A DNA stretch of 31,125 nt from Planctomycetaceae bacterium. GTDB taxonomy: Bacteria > Planctomycetota > Planctomycetia > Planctomycetales > Planctomycetaceae. This document shows, piece by piece, positions 17,001 through 24,646 of the stretch. The notes beneath the pieces were generated by a model. The model was not told the origin of the DNA. It made no database searches and saw only the letters and a program-made list of their open reading frames with translations. The DNA lies in NCBI GenBank assembly GCA_020426065.1, contig JAGQQT010000001.1, positions 1 through 31,125 on the forward strand. Reading direction: 5' to 3'. Position 1 is the first letter of the stretch. Each line of letters starts with the position of its first letter. A program made the translations under genes and the position numbers.

Positions 17001-17879
17001 TCATTCTGTGTGGTAGGACTGGTAGGACAATTGCCCGTCCCAACCCAGTTTCCGATGTAGTGTCTCATAGTAACTGTGATCAGGAAGTCGCACCAGTTTG
17101 CAGTTCACATCGGCCCGACGAAACTGGATGGAATCGCCATGCTGGATGGGTCGATGGATATGCCCGTCAATCACACATAAAACGTCTTCGGTTTCTGGTT
17201 TGGGGAGCGTGATTTCATAAGTGCAATCGGCATGCTCCACAATCGGACGAATTGTGAGTGTGTGCGGGCAGATGGGCGTAACCACAAATGCTCGAATGGT
17301 CTGTTTCAGGATTGGGCCACCCGCAGAAAGATTATGAGCGGTGGAACCGACCGGGGTTGCCAGAATCAGACCATCTCCGCTGTACGTAGTGACAATATCG
17401 CCATCAATGGCCAGGCTGACATCAATCATCCTGGGCGTTTTCCCGACCCGGATGGCCAGTTCGTTCAATCCCAGATGGCGCTCCGTACTTCCATCCTGAT
17501 GATTGATGACCGCTTCAAACATCAACATTTCTGCAATCTTGTATTGACGGGTGGCAATCAGATCCAGATGACGCTGGAGATGATCCAGGGTGAGATCGGC
17601 CAGGAATCCGAGTTTCCCCAGGTTCACGGGCAGGATGGGAATCTGATGATCTTCAAACTGCCGGCACGCCCGCAGGATGGAACCATCTCCTCCCAGCACA
17701 ATCGCCAGTTCAGCGTTGAGCGTTTTGTGATCGACATCATCGGTCATCGCCACGCCGACTACTTCAATTTCCGGTTGTGCCATCAGGCATGGCTGCAGCT
17801 TTTCCCAGGCAACACGCACATGCTCATGCGGACTGCGGGCGATCACGATAACACGCAGCGGGGAAGTTGGCTCAACCAT
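17001..17879 (-). CDS. nadK: NAD kinase
   Basis: ATP-dependent NAD kinase producing NADP, 292 residues. Motifs: GGDGS at 63-67 with catalytic D65 (the usual motif is GGDGT), [10 protein letters not shown] at 86-95, the NE pair at 139-140 (LNELAI), and the long conserved block [21 protein letters not shown] at 169-189. The ATG at 17879 begins [16 protein letters not shown], reasonable for the family, where the first strand is usually VxIvxr. It is the second gene behind the small membrane protein ending at 17940 (60 nt upstream), and the two may be co-transcribed. The GH15-like gene follows about 100 nt downstream. Confidence 0.95.
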   Translation of the reverse strand: MVEPTSPLRVIVIARSPHEHVRVAWEKLQPCLMAQPEIEVVGVAMTDDVDHKTLNAELAIVLGGDGSILRACRQFEDHQIPILPVNLGKLGFLADLTLDHLQRHLDLIATRQYKIAEMLMFEAVINHQDGSTERHLGLNELAIRVGKTPRMIDVSLAIDGDIVTTYSGDGLILATPVGSTAHNLSAGGPILKQTIRAFVVTPICPHTLTIRPIVEHADCTYEITLPKPETEDVLCVIDGHIHRPIQHGDSIQFRRADVNCKLVRLPDHSYYETLHRKLGWDGQLSYQSYHTE

Positions 17880-17939
17880 GAATCAGGATTTCGTATTCAG
17901 ACCGGTTCGAAGTTTGGTGAACATCAGGGTATCGGGTTC

Positions 17940-18362
17940 CTAGAACTGATACACGCGAATTGTCCACTTTCCTTCCCCTTCCACAAGGAATCGATACGTT
18001 CCCGGGCGTTCGTAGTTGACTCCTCCCTGATTCCGGATCGGTTTGCCAGGCATTTCCATGAACAGATCGACCTCTTTTTCGCCTTCCATCCAGCGGATCG
18101 TTTTCAGATGACCTGAGTGTTCCCAGCGAAACTCCCACATCGGGCCTACTGTAAATTCCTGCGTTGCCCCTGAACCTTCTCCGGAAAGTTCAGCAACCAG
18201 ATGATGTGTCCCGGAATCAGCAGCAGGAAACAGATAGATGCTGCCCCATGTAATCACCATCACCAGCAGAAACAGAAACAGGCAGGTGAAAAAGAAACCA
18301 CTTGCCGTCTGAATTACCGCCGGGGAGGCGGGGCCCTGGGGAATCACTTCCGATTGATTCAT
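17940..18362 (-). CDS. Single-pass membrane protein of unknown function
   Basis: A 140-residue protein with a short polar N-terminus, one strong membrane segment (about residues 21-47, SGFFFTCLFLFLLVMVITWG), and a C-terminal extracytoplasmic domain of about 85 residues rich in Gly, Trp, Glu and Arg. That domain contains FTVGPMWEFRWEHSG, DLFMEMPGKPI and GTYRFLVEGEGKWTIRVYQF, which look like the strands of a beta sandwich ending in a WTIRV-type strand, as in small C2/CUB-like or PPC-like domains. No family was recognised. It precedes nadK on the same strand by 60 nt. GAAGAG is close to the ATG. Composition supports a real gene; function is unknown. Confidence 0.7.
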   Translation of the reverse strand: MNQSEVIPQGPASPAVIQTASGFFFTCLFLFLLVMVITWGSIYLFPAADSGTHHLVAELSGEGSGATQEFTVGPMWEFRWEHSGHLKTIRWMEGEKEVDLFMEMPGKPIRNQGGVNYERPGTYRFLVEGEGKWTIRVYQF

Positions 18363-18610
18363 TGCTCTTCTTTTGCGTGCAGGACTGATCTCATTCTGAT
18401 GGCAGCATCCTTCCCTCTGTACGATGCTGCTCGGAGAATTGTAGCCTTGTGTGCTGAGTTCAGCGAATGGCTTTGCCTGATGAACTGGAGGAATCAGGGA
18501 GTGATGATAAGATGCTGATCTGGTGGCAATGAGATTCGGGATGGCAGTTTTACTGCGTCATTTGTATTGATGGGTTGAACAAGTCGTAACAGGCGACAAG
18601 GTTATGGGTT

Positions 18611-19093
18611 ATGGAAAACACAACTCCGAATCCAGGCCCCATTCCGGAAATCGATGCCATCTACACTTGGGTCGATGAACAGGTTGCTGCGGCCAGCCCG
18701 CGCTGTGAAATCAGTGGAGCTTGTTGTCGCTTCCGGGAATACGGTCATCGTTTGTACATTTCCAGAGTTGAAGCCGAGCGACTTTTCGAAGTGCCACTGC
18801 CTGCAGAAAACCAGACAGATGAGTCCGTTTCTCCCGAGACGGTCAAGGAAGTCTGCCCTTATCAGTCGCGAGGATTGTGCACCGCTCGGGGAGCCCGGCC
18901 CCTGGCTTGCCGGATCTTCTTTTGTGATCCGGAATTTGATCAGGCAGGCCAGGAACTGACTGAAGAAGCCTTAAAACGCTTGAAATCTGTCCACATTCAA
19001 TACCAGATCCCCTGGGAATATCGCCAACTGGCGGATTTCTTCGATTCCACAGTTCAGGAAAAACTGTTGCGTGGACCGGGGCAGGCGGGTTGA
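18611..19093 (+). CDS. YkgJ family cysteine-cluster protein (second copy type)
   Basis: A 160-residue protein with the YkgJ/UPF0153 cysteine pattern: C32, C38 and C39 (RCEISGACCRF), then C82 (VCPYQSRGLC, with C90), C100 in RPLACRIFFC and C105. The RPLxCRxFFC block is the hallmark of the family, which is presumed to coordinate Zn or Fe. It shares this architecture with the protein at 8052-8486 but little else, so the two are distinct subfamilies rather than a recent duplication. The ATG at 18611 follows AAGG about 9 nt upstream. The HU-type gene begins 85 nt downstream. The biochemical role of the family is not established. Confidence 0.87.
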   Translation: MENTTPNPGPIPEIDAIYTWVDEQVAAASPRCEISGACCRFREYGHRLYISRVEAERLFEVPLPAENQTDESVSPETVKEVCPYQSRGLCTARGARPLACRIFFCDPEFDQAGQELTEEALKRLKSVHIQYQIPWEYRQLADFFDSTVQEKLLRGPGQAG

Positions 19094-19178
19094 CAGTAAA
19101 TCCTCACGCTGAATACACTTAGATCTCTCGCAAGTCAGCAATTTCAGCTGGCACGATTTGAATAAAGGGTATTGAGCC

Positions 19179-19613
19179 GTGACGAAGAAAGAAATTGTGA
19201 AGGCGATTTCCGATGAATTGGGCCTGACACAATTGCAGACCAAGAAGATCGTTCAAAAGACCTTTGAATCGATCATCGATACCCTGGTAGAAGATTCGAA
19301 GCACCGCATTGAATTGCGCAACTTCGGAGTCTTTGAAGTCAAGAAGCGAGCAGCGCGTAAAGCACGCAATCCGCGCACGAATGAACGGGTGGATGTTGAA
19401 GAGAAATATGTCGTAACGTTCAAGCCCGGCAAAGAGATGGAAGAACGCGTCCGCACCCTGATGCTGGATCGGGAGCGACGTGAGAACGAGAAAAAAGCTG
19501 CCCAGGCTGCCACCGCCACCGAAACAGCTTCAGCAAATTTGGGTTCTCCAGTCTCTCATCCAAATCCCTCTGAGGGTGTTTCCGCCGGAACATCACATCC
19601 GTCGCTGGATTGA
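19179..19613 (+). CDS. HU/IHF family DNA-binding protein with C-terminal tail
   Basis: A nucleoid-associated DNA-bending protein. Residues 1-92 are a complete HU fold: [16 protein letters not shown] (helices), the dimer core, then [24 protein letters not shown], the beta-arm signature with the DNA-intercalating proline P65, and [14 protein letters not shown] at the end. It differs from standard HU by about 50 extra residues, first a charged helix ([16 protein letters not shown]), then a Ser/Pro/Thr-rich disordered tail. The start is GTG at 19179 with AAAGGG about 11 nt upstream; there is no in-frame ATG. Whether it is closer to HU or IHF cannot be told by eye. It lies between a YkgJ gene and a long non-coding gap. 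Confidence 0.92.
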   Translation: MTKKEIVKAISDELGLTQLQTKKIVQKTFESIIDTLVEDSKHRIELRNFGVFEVKKRAARKARNPRTNERVDVEEKYVVTFKPGKEMEERVRTLMLDRERRENEKKAAQAATATETASANLGSPVSHPNPSEGVSAGTSHPSLD

Positions 19614-20076
19614 ATTCATAAAACCTGCCTGACCCGGAACCTGTCTCCCTTTCCGTGCTTTTTTCGGAACTCCCATCCGGGCCAGAATTCCAGGTTTCTC
19701 GCAACCCTTTGTTTGTCATGGGGATAGGCAAAAGCCACAAGCGTGGCTTCGCTACCCGCAAGATCCAAAGATGCCGCAAGACTCTTAAAACCGGAAAAAC
19801 CGGAATATTTTATCTGATTTGCTGCAGCGCTCCCCGCTGGAGACCCGATACAGAATTGTGAGAGCATTTCGTATGGTTGCCGTCTGAATGTTCGGCCCGA
19901 TTGATTGCTCTGACTGAAAGTACCGGCGAGATGGAACGGAAACGAGGACAGGAGTTCTCTGACTGTTCCGAGATACGAATCTGGCGGAGTCCGGAATTCG
20001 TTCGATCCGACCCCTTTTGAATTGACTGATCGAGTGCGAACGGGATTCTTCGTTTGCAAGTTGCATGGAGGCGACA
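19614..20076. other. Intergenic stretch between HU-type gene and small lipoprotein gene
   Basis: About 460 nt. It holds a perfect 7-bp hairpin with a 4-nt loop (19732-19738 with 19743-19749) but no T run next to it. Minus-strand frames at 19616-20077 and 19810-20331 are open but have no ribosome site or recognisable protein character. A TTGACT at about 20022 lies upstream of the lipoprotein gene, but the expected -10 box is poor. Confidence 0.5.
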
Positions 20077-20295
20077 ATGCGGAAAATCATTTGCATTTTG
20101 CTGTTGACTGCGATCGCCGGGACGCAAGTCGGCTGTTTTGTCCCGATCTGGTCGGCAGAACGTGACCGCCGTGCTCGCCAGCTGATCTTTCAGTCCGAAT
20201 CGTTCCGTCACGTTCCAAACATCTGGGAACGTATCTGGGGACTGGATATGCCAGACCTGGCAACACCATATCGTACTCACGGTGGCGTGATCTAG
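20077..20295 (+). CDS. Small predicted lipoprotein
   Basis: A 72-residue protein. The start at 20077 is decided by GGAGG 5 nt upstream; the earlier ATG at 20065 has no such site. The N-terminus MRKIICILLLTAIAGTQVGC is a lipoprotein signal, with the lipobox QVGC giving a lipidated Cys20. The 52-residue mature part is FVPIWSAERDRRARQLIFQSESFRHVPNIWERIWGLDMPD and a short tail. It is basic-acidic mixed with two Trp-containing segments, and no domain is recognised. A strong intrinsic terminator follows, so it is a self-contained transcription unit. The signal, ribosome site and terminator together make a real gene likely despite its size. Confidence 0.8.
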   Translation: MRKIICILLLTAIAGTQVGCFVPIWSAERDRRARQLIFQSESFRHVPNIWERIWGLDMPDLATPYRTHGGVI

Positions 20296-20333
20296 AGCGG
20301 TACGCTCATCACCTCTCCTGAGTGATCCCATAA

Positions 20334-20388
20334 CGCCTTATTCCCGCCCACCTGTTACAGGTCAGGCTGAGGAGTCGGGCGTTTTTTT
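20334..20388 (+). terminator. Rho-independent terminator of the small lipoprotein gene
   Basis: A long interrupted hairpin: CGCC (20334-20337) pairs with the GGCG ending at 20381, with inner pairing TTCC/GGAG, GCC/GGC and CACCTG/CAGGT around a small loop. Seven T residues follow at 20382-20388. It lies 38 nt after the lipoprotein stop and just before the end of the convergent ABC ATPase gene. Confidence 0.85.
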
Positions 20389-20407
20389 ATTAGCTCCGGG
20401 ATTCCAG

Positions 20408-21094
20408 TCAGTTCGGTTTACCCGTGATTGTTTCCACCAGCTGACCATCCCGGATCCGATGGACTGCATCCTCAGGCTGCATATAGGACGCATCGTGGGT
20501 GACCACGATCACGGTAGCCTGATTGGCCGTGGCCAGTTCTCGCAGATACTGAAACACTTCCTGCCCGGTCTGACTGTCCAGTTCTCCGGTTGGTTCATCA
20601 GCCAGAATCAGATCTGGCTGCTTGAGCAATGCCCGGGCGATAGCCACCCGCTGCTGCTCTCCACCGGAAAGTTCTCCTGGCTTGTGCAGCAGCCGATCTC
20701 CCAGCCCAACCCGCTCCAGCATCTGCTCGGCCTGCTGGCGCAAGGCATGACGTGCTCCCCGGGGTAAAAACGGAACCAGCACATTGTCTACGGCAGTCAG
20801 ATTCGACATAAGATTGAAGTTCTGAAATACAAATCCAACCCGGCGGGAACGAAACTCATTGGCGATCTGTTCGGTCCAGCCGGACATCTCCTGACCATCA
20901 ATCGTGATCTTGCCTGCGGTGGGTTTGTCGAGTGCTCCCAGCAGGTACATCAGGGAGCTTTTTCCGCTGCCGGAAGGCCCCACTATGAAATTGAAAGATC
21001 CAGCAGGAAACTCACACGAGATTCCCCGCAGGACTTCAATCTCGCGGGAACCTCGTCGAAAGGATTTACGGACCTGATCGAGCACAATGTTCAT
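20408..21094 (-). CDS. ABC transporter ATP-binding protein (LolD/MacB type)
   Basis: A 228-residue ABC ATPase with all motifs: Walker A GPSGSGKS (39-46), Q-loop Q91 (FVFQNFNLM), signature LSGGEQQR (142-149), Walker [13 protein letters not shown] (162-173) and the H-loop H200 (VTHD). FVFQNFNLM and [13 protein letters not shown] are typical of the LolD/MacB/FtsE-like class that energises type VII (MacB-type) permeases. No permease gene is next to it on the same strand; upstream there is a 265-nt gap and then the plus-strand sulfotransferase. I use the ATG at 21094; an in-frame GTG lies two codons earlier. Neither has a clear ribosome site. The transported substrate cannot be inferred. Confidence 0.93.
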   Translation of the reverse strand: MNIVLDQVRKSFRRGSREIEVLRGISCEFPAGSFNFIVGPSGSGKSSLMYLLGALDKPTAGKITIDGQEMSGWTEQIANEFRSRRVGFVFQNFNLMSNLTAVDNVLVPFLPRGARHALRQQAEQMLERVGLGDRLLHKPGELSGGEQQRVAIARALLKQPDLILADEPTGELDSQTGQEVFQYLRELATANQATVIVVTHDASYMQPEDAVHRIRDGQLVETITGKPN

Positions 21095-21359
21095 TGCCAC
21101 ATGTTAGCCGGTTTCGCGATTTCTGAAAGCAGTCTGAGGCTGCAGGACTGATGTAACCGTTAAAGGCTGTGCAGGTGCGTCCTGATTCTTACGGGCAATG
21201 CGGATTTGTTGATGAAAAACGACAGCCGAACTGTACTTTGGAGCATGAATCGGACTGGCCATTGCCACGAGCCGAGTTGTCTCGATTGGTCCTGACACAA
21301 ACAGGGCAGGATCATCAATCAGACTCTGATCACCCTGCAAATCAATCTGAGCCAGTAAC

Positions 21360-22526
21360 ATGTCCACAAACCGGGCCCGTGAATCTGTTTCCTTGCAAAC
21401 GAGGATGACACGGGGATTTGGACCGGGCTGTCTGGCCGGAATCCGTTTTGGCGACTGGTGCAAGCTCCTGGCAGCCAACCGCTTTCATGTTGATTTCCGG
21501 TATTGGGGCAAAGCGTGTCACATCAGCATTGCCAGTCTGGTCACCAGTCCGATCGCCATGCTGGAGCACTTCCTGTACGGTCCTGCGATTGAAACCACCC
21601 GGATTGAATCGCCCCTGTTTATCCTGGGAAGCTGGCGCAGCGGAACGACCCATCTGCATAATCTGTTATGCCAGGACAACCGATTCGCTGCTCCCGATCT
21701 GTACATGACCATGTACCCACACACGTATCGTCTTTCGCGTGTCTGGTGGGAACCGGTGCTGGCCACGCTCACGCCGCGAAAACGTTTCATGGATAACGTC
21801 AAAATGAGTCTCCGTGAGCCAGCCGAAGATGAAATGGCGTTAGGAATTCTGGCCCGGGCCTCCAATTCCCTGAGCTGGGTTTTTCCTGAAAAAGCGGAAC
21901 GCTACGATCGGCATCTGTCGTTCGAACAGGCTTCGAATGCAGATCGAAAGCGATTCGAAGAGGCGTTCCGCTTCTTCGTGGCCAAATCGCAGCAGAGCCT
22001 GGGACGACCACTCATCCTGAAGTCTCCGAATCATACCGCACGCATCGAAATGATTCTGAAGCTGTTTCCCGATGCCAAATTCCTGCACATCCGCCGCAAT
22101 CCCTACGATGTCTTCCGTTCCTTCGTACACATGGCCTCCCAGGTGATTCCCGTCTGGGGCCTGCAGGTGTTCGATATGAATCAGTTGGAGCAGATGGTGC
22201 TGGAAACATATCGGGAGCTTTACGAAGCCTATTTCCGCCATAAAGACTCCATTCCGGCTGGCCAGTTTCATGAAGTCAGCTACGAAGATCTGGTCGAACG
22301 CCCGATCCAGGAACTCGAAGCGGCTTACTCAACCCTGCAGCTTCCCAACTTTGAAGCAGCGCGACCTCAGATTGAAGCCTACGTCGCCAGCACCGGCGAA
22401 TACCGACGCAACAAGCATGTTGATATTCCTGATGAGACGCTCGAGCGGATTCATCAGGAATGGAAATTCTGTTTTGATGCCTGGGGGTACGAACTCCGCT
22501 CACTGGCCGCAACTCAGGGAAGCTGA
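21360..22526 (+). CDS. Sulfotransferase family protein (PAPS-dependent)
   Basis: A 388-residue cytosolic-type sulfotransferase. The 5'-phosphosulfate loop is [19 protein letters not shown] at 85-103. The 3'-phosphate-binding region is [14 protein letters not shown] near 242-255, with [10 protein letters not shown] before it and YEDLVERP near 300. The long N-terminal stretch with [23 protein letters not shown] is typical of the Sulfotransfer_3-type group that is numerous in planctomycetes. It would move a sulfuryl group from PAPS to a hydroxyl or amino acceptor, possibly a glycan or lipid; nothing adjacent indicates which. The ATG at 21360 is used; an in-frame ATG at 21405 has GAGG directly against it and is an alternative. 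Its last 13 nt overlap the convergent aldolase-like gene. Confidence 0.9.
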   Translation: MSTNRARESVSLQTRMTRGFGPGCLAGIRFGDWCKLLAANRFHVDFRYWGKACHISIASLVTSPIAMLEHFLYGPAIETTRIESPLFILGSWRSGTTHLHNLLCQDNRFAAPDLYMTMYPHTYRLSRVWWEPVLATLTPRKRFMDNVKMSLREPAEDEMALGILARASNSLSWVFPEKAERYDRHLSFEQASNADRKRFEEAFRFFVAKSQQSLGRPLILKSPNHTARIEMILKLFPDAKFLHIRRNPYDVFRSFVHMASQVIPVWGLQVFDMNQLEQMVLETYRELYEAYFRHKDSIPAGQFHEVSYEDLVERPIQELEAAYSTLQLPNFEAARPQIEAYVASTGEYRRNKHVDIPDETLERIHQEWKFCFDAWGYELRSLAATQGS

Positions 22527-23806
22527 AAGACCTGCTTCAATTCATTGATGACCTGAGTCGACATCGCAGAAATCGATCCGACAGTGATCGCATTGATCAC
22601 CGCTTCCGCTGTTGACTCCAATACTTCCAGCCGGTCAAACGTATCGAGCACACTCCGTCCGGTCACCAGGACACCATCATTCTGCAGGATTGCTGCCGGA
22701 GAAGCCGCTGAGACATAGCTGCTGATGGAGCCATCGTTCTGATACTGGACTCCGTAAGGAACCCGTTTCACATCACGCAGAAAAACGTAGCTTTCTGGAA
22801 TGGTTCGGACATCCAGTTCCTGAGCCGTCACACTGAAACCGGTGGCATTGACTGGATGGGCAAATACAATCGCTTCGATTTCCGGATGCTCTCGATAGAT
22901 TGCCTGGTGAGCCCGCGTGGCTCGGCTGGGCTGTTTCCCCCGCTCCGCCTTGTCTCCTCGAACCAGCACCAGATCATCGACCGTCAGCAGTTCGCGATCC
23001 TGTCGGGTGGGAGTCACCACGAAGGCATCCCGATCGAGCCGAGCGGAGAAACTCCCCTCGGTACTGATCAGTAGACGCTGTCGACACCCCCGACGCAGGA
23101 ACTCACATAACTCATGGCGCAATTCCCGCTCCCGGGCCGTTGCTTGCGGTGGATCATATTCTCCCAGTTCGACGCATCGATCGGCAGCCTGCTGGAGCTG
23201 ATCGTCGCTCAGAAACTCGACTGCTCCCAGACGCTTTGCTTTCAACAGGGTACGACCAGCAAACTCGAACGCCTCAAACCGCTCAAAAGCATGAGCGAGC
23301 GAGTTTCCCCCCACCACAACGCCGTGATTCTCCATGATGACGCTGTCACACTGTTCGCGAAATGCCTGAGCGATGTTTGCCCCCAGCTGCTTCGTACCGG
23401 GGCATGCATACTGGGCAAAACCAATCTGTCCACAAACCGAATACGCCTGATGAAACAGTCTCGTATTAGGCAGCTCCCGACAGATGCTGTAAGCCACCAG
23501 GGCCACTGGATGAGCGTGGATGATGGCGGAAATATCTGGCCGGGCCTCATAAATCGCCTGGTGAAACGGGAGTTCCGAAGATGGAGGATGCCGTCCATCG
23601 ATCGAGCCATCCGTGCGGATGCAGACAATGTCATCCCGCCTCAGCCGCCCTTTATCGACCCGGGCAGGAGAAATCCACAGGTTTCCTTCCTCATCCCTGA
23701 TCGAAAGATTCCCCCCGGAGGTAGTTGTCATCCGATATCGATAGATCCGATCCATCGTCTGCATGATCTCGTCGCGGGGATGCAGCAGATTCCTGCGTTC
23801 AGTCAT
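22514..23806 (-). CDS. Tandem class II aldolase/adducin protein with degenerate second domain
   Basis: A 430-residue protein made of two class II aldolase/adducin domains. Domain 1 (about 10-205) has the family motifs [10 protein letters not shown] (28-37), catalytic-type E78 in SSELPFH, and the zinc ligands H97 and H99 (IIHAHP) and H161 (MENHG). Domain 2 (about 225-425) aligns clearly ([19 protein letters not shown] against [19 protein letters not shown]). In it E78 becomes A296, H97 becomes F315 and H161 becomes D377; only the H99 equivalent, H317, is retained. The first half could be a sugar-phosphate aldolase, epimerase or dehydratase; the second should not bind the metal. Single-domain relatives are about 210-230 residues. 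It converges on the sulfotransferase with a 13-nt overlap. Confidence 0.9.
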   Translation of the reverse strand: MTERRNLLHPRDEIMQTMDRIYRYRMTTTSGGNLSIRDEEGNLWISPARVDKGRLRRDDIVCIRTDGSIDGRHPPSSELPFHQAIYEARPDISAIIHAHPVALVAYSICRELPNTRLFHQAYSVCGQIGFAQYACPGTKQLGANIAQAFREQCDSVIMENHGVVVGGNSLAHAFERFEAFEFAGRTLLKAKRLGAVEFLSDDQLQQAADRCVELGEYDPPQATARERELRHELCEFLRRGCRQRLLISTEGSFSARLDRDAFVVTPTRQDRELLTVDDLVLVRGDKAERGKQPSRATRAHQAIYREHPEIEAIVFAHPVNATGFSVTAQELDVRTIPESYVFLRDVKRVPYGVQYQNDGSISSYVSAASPAAILQNDGVLVTGRSVLDTFDRLEVLESTAEAVINAITVGSISAMSTQVINELKQVFQLP

Positions 23807-24003
23807 GTTTGCACTCTTCTGAAGAAAGGAGATGATGAGACGGCGAGTTTAGCAGGACTGCAGGTTGTGGAAAAACGAGCGTGATTGACCTGGACTCGCC
23901 AGAATTCCCGACAGAACGTGAATATGAAAAAAACAGAGAATTCCCTTAACGATGTTTGCCTTTCCAGCTTCATTTGGGAAGATAGTGGCCGGAGGTTCAT
24001 TGT

Positions 24004-24591
24004 GTGAATCAGAACACGAGATTAAGTCTGCTCGAAGAGGTCCAAAGCGATCACTCCCAAGAGGCCTGGGCTCAGTTCAGTGCGATTTATGGAGAGCTGA
24101 TCTCCATTTGGCTCAGCAGGGAAGGACTGCAGCAGGCTGACATCGATGACCTCAAACAGGAAGTACTTTCCACTCTGGTCAGGGAAATTGATGCGTTTCA
24201 CCATAATGGCCGAGTTGGTGCGTTTCGCTGCTGGCTGCGGAGAATTGTTTCGAATCGGGTGAACAGGCTCTGGCAGAAGAAGTCGCGAGAACAAAAATCC
24301 GTTTCTCCGGTCAACCTGGAGCAGATGGCTCTGCAACTGGAGGATGACTCCAGCCGCCTGAGCCTGGTGTGGGATCAGTTTCATAACGAGTTCGTCCTGC
24401 ATCGACTGTTAAGACAGATCCGTCCCCGGTTTTCAGAAACACATATGCAGGCCTTTGAGAAAATCTCAATTGAAGGGAAGTGCGTGGCAACGGTCGCGAG
24501 TGAACTGGGCATGACAACTGGAGCAGTCCGGGTGGCCCAGCATCGAATTCTGAAAGCACTGCGCGAAATCGCTGGAGTCATGGCAGATTAA
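24004..24591 (+). CDS. ECF-type RNA polymerase sigma factor
   Basis: A 195-residue sigma70 family protein of ECF architecture. Region 2 occupies about 20-95 (WAQFSAIYGELISIWLSREGLQQADIDDLKQEVLSTLVREIDAF, then GAFRCWLRRIVSNRVNRLWQKK), and region 4 about 130-190, including a helix-turn-helix at SIEGKCVATVASELGMTTGAVRVAQHRILKAL. The acidic linker between them is typical. It matches the planctomycete sigma factors that lie next to Ser/Thr kinases, and here a kinase gene follows 55 nt downstream on the same strand, so the kinase is its likely regulator. The start is GTG at 24004, with GGAGG about 9 nt upstream. Target promoters are unknown. Confidence 0.92.
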   Translation: MNQNTRLSLLEEVQSDHSQEAWAQFSAIYGELISIWLSREGLQQADIDDLKQEVLSTLVREIDAFHHNGRVGAFRCWLRRIVSNRVNRLWQKKSREQKSVSPVNLEQMALQLEDDSSRLSLVWDQFHNEFVLHRLLRQIRPRFSETHMQAFEKISIEGKCVATVASELGMTTGAVRVAQHRILKALREIAGVMAD

Positions 24592-24646
24592 CAATCCGTG
24601 CGGGGAAACTGTTTTCCACGGATATCAACTCGAAGGTAAATGGATC

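Noticed and set aside
17232..18116. 294-codon plus-strand open frame
   Set aside because: It is antisense to nadK and the following membrane protein gene. There is no protein character.
18581..18600. String resembling the 3' end of 16S rRNA (AAGTCGTAAC...AAGG)
   Set aside because: Only about ten bases match and the surrounding sequence is unlike 16S rRNA. It is chance, directly in front of the YkgJ-type gene.
19732..19749. Perfect 7-bp hairpin considered as HU-gene terminator
   Set aside because: It is about 120 nt past the stop and has no T run on either side.
19616..20077. 153-codon minus-strand frame between the HU-type and lipoprotein genes
   Set aside because: No ribosome site, no recognisable domain, and composition rich in Arg/Ser/Pro as expected for random frames. 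It was kept only as a note on the gap.
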